From Piromyces finnis (taxonomy: Eukaryota; Neocallimastigomycota; Neocallimastigomycetes; Neocallimastigales; Neocallimastigaceae): a stretch of DNA of 64,000 nucleotides. Position numbers and translations under genes: made by a program. Shown here one piece after another: positions 32,503 through 41,967 of the stretch. The first letter of the stretch is position 1. The number at the start of each line of letters is the position of its first letter. The DNA lies in assembly GCA_002104945.1 (NCBI GenBank), contig MCFH01000055.1:62001-126000 (forward strand), given 5' to 3'. Under the pieces are notes generated by a model. It saw nothing but the letters and a program-made list of their open reading frames with translations, did no database searches and was not told the origin of the DNA.

Positions 32503-32560
32503 CTAATCTTAACAAAATAATTTTTTGTTTAGGAAAAGATTAGAAGAAAAACCTAAACAA
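32503..32560. other. Predicted H-type pseudoknot in LTR h, copy 2
   Basis: Stem a CTAATCTT (32503-32510) with AAGATTAG (32536-32543); stem b TTGTTTAGG (32525-32533) with CCTAAACAA (32552-32560). Compared with copy 1, both sides of stem b changed and pairing is kept. Confidence 0.65.
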
Positions 32561-32877
32561 AGTTCGATCAACATTCTATACATATTGATCATCGTATATT
32601 TTAAGTAAAACCAATTATTTTAGAAATTGGAAAAAACCTTAAAATATCGATTCCTAAACAATGAATAATTATTTTAAAGTAATTAATTAAATAAATAATT
32701 AAATATATTTGATAAAAATATAAAGTTAAATAAAAGTAATTAATTAAATTAATTAGTTAAATGCATAAATATAATTAATAAAAATATTAAATAAAATATT
32801 AATGAATAGTATAATTAAATGGCTAAATGTAATTTAAGATATTAAAATTAAGTGAAAATAAATAATTAAAATAAATT

Positions 32878-33480
32878 TGTAAAGATATCAAACGCCTCTG
32901 TTTGATATCTTTAATGTAACTTAAGCCACAAGTATTATTGTTTAAGTTACACAAATTATATTCAGAAAAAGAAAATGAGACATAATTTATTTATTAATAA
33001 TTAAAGTTTAAAACAAAATAAATTATTAATTTATTTTTAATGTTTAACAAGTAAATTAATATTCTCAATTTAAATCCCTAGTTTTAGTATTGTTTTTTTA
33101 TAGAAATAGATAAATAATAAATGATTAAAATATCAATAATACATGGGCACATATTCAAATTAAATAGTACTTAATTTGAATTGCCAATTGTATTTTACTA
33201 AAAATAGTTATAGTTTAAATATTTATTAATAATTAAGATTTTAGTGTAGATTTTAAATAATAATATATAAGAAATAAATAGTTATAATATAATATAAATG
33301 TATTTAGGAAAAATATAAATAGAAGATATTTTTCATCATTTTATCGATGTAATTGTTATTATTAAAATTCTATTATAATAAAAGATATTTTTAATAAAAC
33401 AATTTTTATTTTTATTTTAAATTTAGTGTTATTGTAATAGAATAGATATCCTAATCTATTCTTTCTGTGTCGCCATTACA
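32878..33480 (+). repeat. Family 3 5' LTR
   Basis: Starts TGTAAAGATATC, ends CGCCATTACA. Two hairpins open it: a 13-bp stem at 32881-32912 and a 10-bp stem pairing 32915-32924 with 32942-32951. TATAAATA at 33314-33321 lies 35 bp before the predicted mRNA start at 33349. Confidence 0.95.
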
Positions 33481-33491
33481 ATAACAATTAC
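33481..33491 (+). promoter_or_regulatory. Family 3 self-priming site (PBS)
   Basis: ATAACAATTAC directly after the 5' LTR is the exact complement of GTAATTGTTAT at 33349-33359 inside the LTR. The latter sits where transcription should start after the TATA box, so the mRNA 5' end can fold back and prime. Confidence 0.85.
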
Positions 33492-33888
33492 CTAACTACT
33501 TCAAGAGTACGTTAGGATATCTACTACTGTCAGAAGAAGAATCTACCGAAGTACTTGGTTGCTACCACAGAAGAAGAATTTATAGAAGAACTTGGTTGCT
33601 ACCATAGAAGAAGAATTACTGAAACAATTATAGGTTAAACTCTGTTGCTGCCCTTGTTAAAGGAATTCTACCGAAGGAATCAATATATAGATACAAAACT
33701 TGTTCGACACTGCTTTGCAGAACGCGTTTGAATAACTTTTGTATTTAAATAGATTGTATTAGTGTAAAAAAAAAAAAAAAAAAATTAAGATTACTTACTT
33801 GAAACAGTAGTAAGAAAACATTTTTTATTTTATTTAATAGTTTACGTTGGAGGCCTTAATTAGTGAGTTTGAAAGTTTAAATTTAGAG
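33492..33888 (+). other. Family 3 leader with short direct repeats
   Basis: Contains about three diverged copies of a ~37-bp unit (AGAAGAAGAAT...TTGGTTGCTACCA) between 33530 and 33625 and a poly-A run before gag. No reading frame of note. Confidence 0.6.
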
Positions 33889-34782
33889 ATGGGTGATAGG
33901 ACTGTGGGTGTTTCTGGGAATTCGGGGAACATTATTAATGCTCCACCGATATTTTCTGGTAAACAAAGAGAATTGGATGGATTTTTAACCAGAGTTGAGT
34001 TGGTATTTCGTACTCGACCGACACTGTATAATACAGATCGAGTCAAGGTCGACTTCGTTATATCATACTTCTCTGGTAAACCTTTGGAATGGGCTTCAGT
34101 GTTGATGAAGAATAATAGTGGGGTTTTAAATCATTATGATGAATTTGTAGATAGGTTGAAGGCTAATTTTGGCAGTTATAGATACGATACCGTTGTAGCT
34201 AACGGTAAATTAGATAATCTTCGCCAAAGGAAACTTGGTCAGGTATTAGATTACATTACCGAGTTTCAACGTATTAGCCAAAATTCAAGCTTTAATGATA
34301 GCGCAAAAATCTACATGTTTCTGAAAGGTTTATTACCACCACTTAGGGAGAAGTTGGCTTTCATTGAATCAAACCCAACTTCAATTGAACAATTGATTTC
34401 TTCAACTATTTTAGTTGAAGATATGATGAAAAGGAATTCTCTAAGTGAATTTTATTTTAATGGTAGAAGGGCTAATGATCCTATGGATGTGGATGTATTT
34501 AGAATTAGTAGAGAAAATAAACGCAAAAGGTATGTGAATATCCAAGGATCAAGTAAAAATTACAATGAAAACATAGACAATTTTGAAGAAGAAAAGAAAA
34601 AGGGGTTATGTTTTCTTTGTAAACAACCGGGACATTTAAAGTTTAATTGTCCTAATAGAGTAAAGCCCAGAAAAGTGTTAAGAATTGTTAAAGAAAGGAC
34701 TCCAAAAATTGTTAATCCAAAAATTTACAAAGTTGGAGTCAAGGGAGTGAAAAGTGATTTAAACCTTGTGGACTTTACTTGA
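33889..34782 (+). CDS. gag: Family 3 Gag
   Basis: Starts at the ATG 33889 (MGDRTVGVSG); the frame is open back to 33841 but without an ATG. A Retrotrans_gag module covers roughly residues 30-190 (FLTRVELVFRTRP, WASVLMKN, VDRLKANFGSY, LDYITEFQRISQ). A zinc knuckle CFLCKQPGHLKFNC lies near residue 240. The stop TGA at 34780 follows a TTTAAAC heptamer by 15 bases. The protein resembles family 4 Gag. Confidence 0.9.
   Translation: MGDRTVGVSGNSGNIINAPPIFSGKQRELDGFLTRVELVFRTRPTLYNTDRVKVDFVISYFSGKPLEWASVLMKNNSGVLNHYDEFVDRLKANFGSYRYDTVVANGKLDNLRQRKLGQVLDYITEFQRISQNSSFNDSAKIYMFLKGLLPPLREKLAFIESNPTSIEQLISSTILVEDMMKRNSLSEFYFNGRRANDPMDVDVFRISRENKRKRYVNIQGSSKNYNENIDNFEEEKKKGLCFLCKQPGHLKFNCPNRVKPRKVLRIVKERTPKIVNPKIYKVGVKGVKSDLNLVDFT
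34758..34764 (+). promoter_or_regulatory. Candidate -1 frameshift site, gag to pol
   Basis: T TTA AAC in the gag frame; the -1 frame is open through the site and leads straight into the protease frame. I see no strong hairpin immediately downstream, unlike family 1. Confidence 0.65.
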
Positions 34783-35360
34783 GTACCAATGAAGTTTCGG
34801 AAGTTAAAATTAAGGTTTTAATTGATTCGGGTTCTGAATTAAATTTCATTAATCCAAGTCTTGCTGAAGAACTTGGTATTAATTTGGAAAAAGTGGAACC
34901 ATTCCGTGTTTCAGGTGTTAGTGATGGAGTTGTTAGTGTTTGGGAAAGGACTGAGAAGTGCATGCTCCGTTGCAAAAATCACTTCGAAGTAATTCAACTT
35001 TATGGATTACAAGTCCCCGGTGTTGATGTTATTCTTGGTTTGCCGTGGATAAAGAAGCATAATCCAAATGCTTTCTACGACTCTAAGAAAATCGCTTTTA
35101 GTTCTGGTTATTGTGCCAGACATTGTAATAAAGGCAAAAGAAAGAGAAAACCAAGAAAGAAGTCAAAGAATGATCAGTTAGATCATGATGTTCTCGACCG
35201 AAGCTTGACCAAAAAGCCGAAAGTAGATCCCTCTGTCCCAAACAATGAAGAAAAAGAATATGTTAAAGGCCGCCTTGTTAGAACCATCAATGATGAAGAT
35301 GATAGCGATGATGAATATATTAGTTTTAATAAAAAAGTCATGTATCGTAACAAAAATTAA
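34760..35360 (+). CDS. pol: Family 3 Pol N-terminus: aspartic protease and linker
   Basis: Open in the -1 frame relative to gag. Protease core KVLIDSGSELNFINPSLAEELG with catalytic DSG lies about 34812-34875, and the flap/second half follows to GVDVILGLPWIKKHN near 35020-35065. Then a Lys/Arg-rich linker and an acidic stretch. The frame stops at TAA 35358-35360, just after an A-run near 35330, whereas homology to reverse transcriptase continues in the +1 frame. This looks like a single-base indel or a second recoding site. Confidence 0.82.
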
Positions 35361-38300
35361 TGAAACATGTAATAATGATGAGTCATGTAGTAATAATGAT
35401 AATGAAAAAGATATTAATAAAGATAAATTGGTCGCCGTACCAACCCAATATTTAAAATTTAGTGAAGTGTTTAACGAAAAAAATTGTGAAGTGTTACCTC
35501 CTCATAGACCTTATGATTGTGAAATCAAACTTAAAGATGATTCGACTTTATTTTATGGACCTTTGTATCCATTAACTGAAGTTGAAAGAGAGGAACTTAA
35601 AAAATATATTGATGATAATTTAAATAAAGGTTTTATTAGGAAATCATCGTCTCCTGCTGGTGCCCCAATTTTATTTGTTAAAAAGAAGGATGGCTCCCTA
35701 AGACTTTGTATCGATTATAGAAAGTTGAATGATATTACCATTCGTAATTCATATCCTTTACCTTTAATTAGTGACCTTTTGGATAGGGTGAAAAATGCTA
35801 AGATTTCTACTAAATTAGACCTTAAATCCGCTTATAATCTTGTTCGTATTAAAGAAGGTGATGAATACAAAACGGCTTTTCGTACTAGATATGGACATTT
35901 TGAATATCTGGTTATGCCTTTTGGATTAAAGAATGCACCTGCAACTTTTCAACACTTCATTAACGATGTCCTTAGTGACTATTTAGACGATTTTGTTATC
36001 TCATATATTGATGATATTCTTATTTATTATAATAATATCGAAGAACATCATGAGCATGTTAAAAAGGTACTTAAGAAACTACTTGAAAATAATCTTTATG
36101 TTAAATTAGAAAAATGTGAGCTTGATGTTGAGAAAACCACTTTTCTTGGTTATGTCATTTCAAAGGATGGATTGCAAATGGATGAAAATAAAGTTAAAGC
36201 AATTCTCGATTGGCCGGTTCCCAAGAATGTTAAAGAGGTTCAGTCTTTTATTGGTTTATGCAACTATTACAGAATTTTTATTAAAGACTTTGCTAAAATT
36301 GCAAACCCTCTTCACAAACTCACTAGAAAGAATGTTGCTTTTAACTGGGTGAAAGAAGATCAGGACGCTTTTATTTTATTAAAATCTCTGTTCACGTCAG
36401 CTCCTATTCTGAAACATGCGGATAGTAATAAACAATTTATTGTGGAAACTGATGCTAGTAATTATGCTGTCGGTGCTATTCTCTCTCAAGAATTTGATGG
36501 CAAATTGCATCCTATTGCATTTCTTTCTAAAAGTTTGACGAGTTGTCAAAGAAACTATCCTATATATGACAAGGAACTTTTTGCTATTGTAGTTGCTCTT
36601 GAAGAATGGCGTCATTATTTAGAAGGTGCACGCCATCCGTTCATAATTTATACTGATCACAAGAATTTAACATTTCCTAGAAAACCTGAAATGTTATCTC
36701 AGAGACAAATTAGATGGAATTTGTTCTTATCCAGATTTGATTTTAAACTCATTTATAGAGCTGGAAAGAAATCCGGTAAGCCTGATATCCTGTCTCGTAG
36801 AAGTGACCATTTAGAGAATAATATTAATTCTGATGTTTCTTGTCTTACTATTTCGTTTCATCATAGCGATAACAAACCGTTTATCGATTCTATTTTATTA
36901 GAACTTAAAAATGACGATTTGTATAATTCTATTGTCCAATTTAAAATGAATGGTTCTGCATGTAATGCACCTATTAAAAATATTGATAAAGTTATAATTG
37001 ATAACGAGGGATTTTTGTTATATAATAATCTTATTTATGTTCCTAAATCTCTTAGGACAAGAGTTTTGGAACTTCATCATGATTCTGTTGCTGCTGGTCA
37101 TTTCGGTATTAAGAAAACCACTGAACTGATTTCCAGAAACTTTTGGTGGCCAAGGTTTCATTCAGACGTTAAATCTTTTATCAAATCTTGCGTGACTTGT
37201 TGCAAATCCAAAGTCCCCAGACATAAGCCTTATGGATTGTTATCCCCTTTGGACACTCCCAGTAGGCCCTGGTCTGATATTTCTATTGATTTTATTGTTG
37301 ATCTTCCTAAGTCCAGAGATATGACAACTCTCATGGTTGTTGTCGATAGATTTACTAAATTTGCTCACGCCATTCCTTTACGTTGTCTTCCTACTGCTTC
37401 GATTGCTGCTGATGCTTTTATTGCTAATGTCTTCCGTTTGCATGGTCTTCCTGATTCCATCATTTCTGATAGAGGCTCGCAATTTACTTCTGACTTTTGG
37501 TCAAGACTTTGTGACCTTCTTAATATCAATCATTCATTATCAACTGCCAACCATCCGCAGACAGATGGTCAAACGGAGAGGGTGAACGGCATATTAGAAC
37601 AATATTTCCGTTGTTTTATAAATAAAAAGCAGAATAACTGGGTTGATCTTATCCCATTTGCTGAATTTGCATATAATAATACTTTACAACAATCTATAAA
37701 TCAATCCCCATTCTTTGCTAATTATGGTTTTCATCCAAAGTTCAGCTTAGAAATTCCAGCTAATGATAGACCTAGTAGAGCTGAACAAAGAGTAATTGAT
37801 ATGAATGAAAACTTTAAATTATTAAAAGAATACTTAGAAAAAGCAAAAGAAACATATAAGAAATATGCCGATATGAAAAGAATGAGTCCCCCGGAGTTCG
37901 AAGTAGGAAAGAAAGTATGGTTATTGAAAGATTCTCCTGAAACTAACTTAAAGAAAAAATTAGCACCTCAAATGCTTGGTCCATTTGAGATAATTGAAAA
38001 AGTTAGTTCTCTCGCTTTCAAATTGAAACTTCCAAAGACAATGAGATGTCATCCAGTCTTTCATGTTTCATTGTTAGAACCATACTTTGAAAACAAGTTT
38101 AACGACAGGTCTAATCGTAGGAAGAGGAACATTCACCTTAACACAGATTTAATTGAAAAAATTCCAGAGAAAATTGAAAAGATGAAATCTGTTAATGGTG
38201 AAACATTTTATAAGTTATCATGGAAAGGATTTGACAAATCCACTTGGATTTCTGAAGATCAGATTCCAGATAAACAATTAATACAAGAGTTTGAAAGAAA

Positions 38301-38430
38301 CTCTAAAAAGTCAAAATATAAGTCGAACGACTCCTCCATGAAAATTAGAAAGAATAAAGTTGGTAATCTAATCAAGCACAGATACCAACCATTTGTAATT
38401 GAAATTCCTTCGAGAAAAGATTCCTTATAA
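35245..38430 (+). CDS. pol: Family 3 Pol: reverse transcriptase - RNase H - integrase - chromodomain
   Basis: 1061 codons; the first ~40 residues are probably out-of-frame shadow of the preceding linker, and true coding starts near 35360. Rough residues: reverse transcriptase ~85-300 with LFVKKKDGS, CIDYRKLN and YIDD ~254; RNase H with ETDAS ~402; integrase zinc module HHDSVAAGHFG..CVTCC ~610-655, catalytic D ~681 (SIDFIVDLP), D ~741 ([10 protein letters not shown]), E ~775 (GQTERVNG); GPFEII; HPVFHVSLLEPY; then a chromodomain ~975-1025 (YKLSWKGFDKSTWISEDQI) with aromatic cage-type residues, followed by a basic tail. Catalytic residues are all present. Confidence 0.94.
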   Translation: MKKKNMLKAALLEPSMMKMIAMMNILVLIKKSCIVTKINETCNNDESCSNNDNEKDINKDKLVAVPTQYLKFSEVFNEKNCEVLPPHRPYDCEIKLKDDSTLFYGPLYPLTEVEREELKKYIDDNLNKGFIRKSSSPAGAPILFVKKKDGSLRLCIDYRKLNDITIRNSYPLPLISDLLDRVKNAKISTKLDLKSAYNLVRIKEGDEYKTAFRTRYGHFEYLVMPFGLKNAPATFQHFINDVLSDYLDDFVISYIDDILIYYNNIEEHHEHVKKVLKKLLENNLYVKLEKCELDVEKTTFLGYVISKDGLQMDENKVKAILDWPVPKNVKEVQSFIGLCNYYRIFIKDFAKIANPLHKLTRKNVAFNWVKEDQDAFILLKSLFTSAPILKHADSNKQFIVETDASNYAVGAILSQEFDGKLHPIAFLSKSLTSCQRNYPIYDKELFAIVVALEEWRHYLEGARHPFIIYTDHKNLTFPRKPEMLSQRQIRWNLFLSRFDFKLIYRAGKKSGKPDILSRRSDHLENNINSDVSCLTISFHHSDNKPFIDSILLELKNDDLYNSIVQFKMNGSACNAPIKNIDKVIIDNEGFLLYNNLIYVPKSLRTRVLELHHDSVAAGHFGIKKTTELISRNFWWPRFHSDVKSFIKSCVTCCKSKVPRHKPYGLLSPLDTPSRPWSDISIDFIVDLPKSRDMTTLMVVVDRFTKFAHAIPLRCLPTASIAADAFIANVFRLHGLPDSIISDRGSQFTSDFWSRLCDLLNINHSLSTANHPQTDGQTERVNGILEQYFRCFINKKQNNWVDLIPFAEFAYNNTLQQSINQSPFFANYGFHPKFSLEIPANDRPSRAEQRVIDMNENFKLLKEYLEKAKETYKKYADMKRMSPPEFEVGKKVWLLKDSPETNLKKKLAPQMLGPFEIIEKVSSLAFKLKLPKTMRCHPVFHVSLLEPYFENKFNDRSNRRKRNIHLNTDLIEKIPEKIEKMKSVNGETFYKLSWKGFDKSTWISEDQIPDKQLIQEFERNSKKSKYKSNDSSMKIRKNKVGNLIKHRYQPFVIEIPSRKDSL

Positions 38431-38466
38431 ATTAATCTCGCAGGAGCTCGACTTAGAGAGAGAGAT

Positions 38467-39069
38467 TGTAAAGATATCAAACGCCTCTGTTTGATATCTT
38501 TAATGTAACTTAAGCCACAAGTATTATTGTTTAAGTTACACAAATTATATTCAGAAAAAGAAAATGAGACATAATTTATTTATTAATAATTAAAGTTTAA
38601 AACAAAATAAATTATTAATTTATTTTTAATGTTTAACAAGTAAATTAATATTCTCAATTTAAATCCCTAGTTTTAGTATTGTTTTTTTATAGAAATAGAT
38701 AAATAATAAATGATTAATATATCAATAATACATGGGCACATATTCAAATTAAATAGTACTTAATTTGAATTGCCAATTGTATTTTACTAAAAATAGTTAT
38801 AGTTTAAATATTTATTAATAATTAAGATTTTAGTGTAGATTTTAAATAATAATATATAAGAAATAAATAGTTATAATATAATATAAATGTATTTAGGAAA
38901 AATATAAATAGAAGATATTTTTCATCATTTTATCGATGTAATTGTTATTATTAAAATTCTATTATAATAAAAGATATTTTTAATAAAACAATTTTTATTT
39001 TTATTTTAAATTTAGTGTTATTGTAATAGAATAGATATCCTAATCTATTTTTTCTGTGTCGCCATTACA
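38467..39069 (+). repeat. Family 3 3' LTR
   Basis: 603 bp, near-identical to the 5' LTR. It is preceded by a polypurine tract AGAGAGAGAGA ending at 38465. Confidence 0.95.
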
Positions 39070-39190
39070 AAATTTAAATGAGAATAATTATTTAAATAAA
39101 CTAATATTATTAACATTAATTAATGATTAATAATTAATGATTTTAACTAAAAAATATTAATTATGTATCAAATAATTATTATTTCTTACA

Positions 39191-40071
39191 TATTGTTAAG
39201 GAATGAACATAAATAGTTGAATTAGCTAGAATTTTAGGATTTAACCTTCAACTATTTATATTCCTTACTAGTGTTTAACTCTATTTTTAAAATATAAAAA
39301 TTATAATATATAATTTTTATACATTTTTCTAGTAATTATTAATATTTTTATTATATAGTTATATTATTTGTATATAGTTATTTAAGACCTTTATTATTAG
39401 TATTAGTATAATTACTTATAATATTTTATACTTATAAAATTTTACAAAATTTTATTATTAAAATAGTTATAGGTATTTTATTATTATTTAAGGTTTATTT
39501 TATTAATTAACTTTATTGTATAATATTTTATAATTTGAAATTATGACATAGAATTTAATTATAATTTTTACTAAAAGAGGCAACTGTTACACACAAAACA
39601 GAAGATACCTCGACAGAAAAATTATTATTTATGTCTAAAAAAGGGCATAATTAATTGAATAATATAATTTTATTATATGTCATAATTAAATATATAATAT
39701 ATGATATGCAAAAATGTTACACATATCATAAATTAAAAATTTATTAATTATAAATTAAAAATTTTTCTATTCAAATATTAAGAGATTATTCATAATATAT
39801 ATTAAGGATTTAATTAATATATGTTACAGTGAATGATCCATATATTATGAATGAAATCAATTTAAATCCTTAGCTATCCAAAACCATTAAATTTCAAATA
39901 ATGGATAGTTGGAAAAAGTACGAGGATTTTTGAGAAAAATTTTAAAAATTGAAAAATCAAAAATAAATTAAATGAATAAAAATTAAAATTAAATAAATTT
40001 TTATTTTTATAACTATTCAAGTGTTTTGTGATATCTTATTTGAACCGTAGCATTATAGATTCGTTACATTT
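39191..40071. other. AT-rich spacer with a long imperfect inverted repeat
   Basis: 39194-39220 and about 39246-39268 are nearly complementary (GGAATGAACATAAATAGTTGAA with its inverse), giving a ~22-bp stem. No gene was seen in the rest. Confidence 0.55.
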
Positions 40072-41518
40072 TGTAAAATATTGTATTAATAGAATAATGT
40101 ATTTAATTGTCATGAATATTAGTGGATTCATGATTATTTATTTAATTAGTGTTTTATTCGTTTAATTAATTAGAAATATTTTATTATAAAACATAATTAA
40201 ATAATATTTTAAATATTAATTAATTATAATTATTAAGATTTTATATTTATTAAAGTTTGAATTAATATTTCTTTGTTCATTTGATTAAGAAGGAAATTAA
40301 AACTAAATTATAAAATAATCATTCCTTCTACAAATGATTGATAATATGACTTTTATAATTATTAAATTTAACACGAGTGAAAAGTCATATATAATTAATA
40401 TATAATTAATTTATAGAATAGTTAATTAATATAAATAATTAGTCATGTATTAAATTTAAAATGTATTCCTTAATATTAGAGATAGTATAAATACTCGAGA
40501 AAATTCTTATCATTAGGAATTTCGAGAGTTCATTACATTTAATATTTACTCTAATTATAATAATAACTAATAAATAAAGATTTTTCTTTAAATAAAAATT
40601 TATTAATAAATAAAGTTAATAAAATATTATTTATTTAAAAATTTACTAATTCATTTATTTAATTAATTGATAAATTTAGGGTAAATATGTACGTTCCGAC
40701 CTAACTGAAGTGAAATCCTTAACATTAATACGTATTTAAAATAATGTATAATGTATTAAATTAATGTACCGTAAAATTTCATAAAATTTATATCACAATA
40801 CATTAACATAAATTTATGTAAATTTTATTTTTTAATTACAAAAATTTATATCACAATACATTAACATAAATTTATGTAAAATTTAATTTTATGATAAGAT
40901 AAAGTTTTTGATGATAAAATAAAATTCTAAATTAAATAAATTTTAACCAATAAATATTTAGATAATAAAAAAAATTTTTTTATAAACTAAGCCTCAAAAT
41001 TAGAAATAAATAAATTGAATATATGTTTGAAATATAATCAACCATATAGTAAATAAATCAAAACTTTATTTTAAGTTTAGAAAATTCTTTAGTAAATAAA
41101 TTGAATTTAAATAGTTTAATACAAATAATTTCTTTTAATAAATGTATAAATGTAAACAATGTAAAATTATAATATTAAAACATGTATATTAGAATTTATT
41201 CAATTTATTTAAAAAGTATAAATAAAGAAAATTTTTCAACTATTGAAACGATAGTTGGAAAATCGTATAGGTTAATTTAGTATAGATAAATTAACATTAG
41301 TTTATAGTTTAGATTAATAATTTTAGTTTTAAATAAATATAAATTGATTACCTAGTGAGGGCTCTGGTAAAATAACCTTCACGGTAAAGTAATCAACGGT
41401 TGTTATAGTTTTGTTTAGTTTAAATAATTTAATAAATAAATAAAATATAATAAATAAAGATAATTTGTTAGTTTAGTGAATTGTATACAAACCTGAACTT
41501 AGGTTAGTTTATTTTACA
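40072..41518 (+). mobile_element. LTR family f, copy 1, split by LTR g
   Basis: Starts TGTAAAATATTG, ends TTTATTTTACA. Its sequence outside the insert is found inverted at 49489-50308 and 50316-51754. No target duplication. Confidence 0.8.
40108..40724 (+). mobile_element. LTR family g, solo copy
   Basis: Starts TGTCATGAATATTAG, ends AAATCCTTAACA, flanked by TTAAT (40103-40107 and 40725-40729). The uninterrupted site is seen in LTR f copy 2 (around 50270). Contains TATAAATACTCGAGA near 40487. Confidence 0.9.
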
Positions 41519-41530
41519 ATTATCAAATTA

Positions 41531-41957
41531 TATCAAATAATAGAAATAACTAAATTGTTATAGTGGTTAGTAGCTAAGAATTTGAATCTGAATGTAACTA
41601 GTTCGAGACCTCATAGATACTATTTTAAAAATTATAATTTTATTTTATTTTTAAATTTTATTTTATATGAAGATTATTGATTGGCTAAGAATTTTAAGTT
41701 GAAAAAATTTTATAAATTAATTTAAAAAATTTTTAGTATAAATACGAGCGAATTTTCTCAAATATTTTAAAGAATCGAGATTTTATTAATAAATAATTAT
41801 ATTATTAAACACTAACTTATTAAGTTAAATTCTATGTGTTTTTAATGATATTTTTATAAATTAATAATTTACAGAATATTTTAAAGTGTTAAGATTACTA
41901 AGTTATTTAGTAAATATTATAACTTGTTTTTTATTAATAAAGACACATTTCTTTACA
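41531..41957 (+). repeat. Family 4 5' LTR with tRNA-like block
   Basis: 427 bp ending CATTTCTTTACA; the first bases are mutated (TATC where other copies have TG). A tRNA-like segment with A-box-like TAGTGGTTAGTAG (41561-41573) and B-box-like GTTCGAGACC (41601-41610) lies near its start. TATAAATA at 41737-41744 precedes the predicted mRNA start at 41777 by 40 bp. Confidence 0.88.
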
Positions 41958-41967
41958 ATAAAATCTC
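41958..41967 (+). promoter_or_regulatory. Family 4 self-priming site (PBS)
   Basis: ATAAAATCTC immediately after the LTR is the exact complement of GAGATTTTAT at 41777-41786 in the LTR, located downstream of the TATA box. Confidence 0.8.

Larger units (their letters stand above)
32878..39069 (+). mobile_element. Family 3 Ty3-like chromovirus, recent
   Basis: Two 603-bp LTRs (32878-33480 and 38467-39069) differ at only about two positions. Target duplication AAATT (32873-32877 and 39070-39074). Inside are a self-priming site, gag, a TTTAAAC slippery site, protease, and pol with a C-terminal chromodomain. One frame break separates protease from reverse transcriptase. The element sits in an LTR h, not next to a tRNA. 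Solo, truncated or fragment copies are at 43954, 47562 and 50573. Confidence 0.95.
31546..39190 (-). mobile_element. LTR family h, copy 2, split by LTR c and the family 3 element
   Basis: Three pieces (31546-31596, 32245-32877 and 39075-39190) join into one LTR h beginning TGTAATAATT and ending TTTCTTACA. Both inserts have exact target duplications. The middle piece matches 966-1345. No duplication around the LTR itself. Confidence 0.75.

Noticed and set aside
39580-39850. Possible further LTR (GTTACACA-type motifs)
   Set aside because: I could not find matching ends, a second copy or a target duplication.
41521-41536. TTATCAAATTATATCA before family 4, like the end of a family 1 LTR
   Set aside because: Only about 16 bp match, with no further LTR sequence; in this AT-rich context I do not count it as a remnant.
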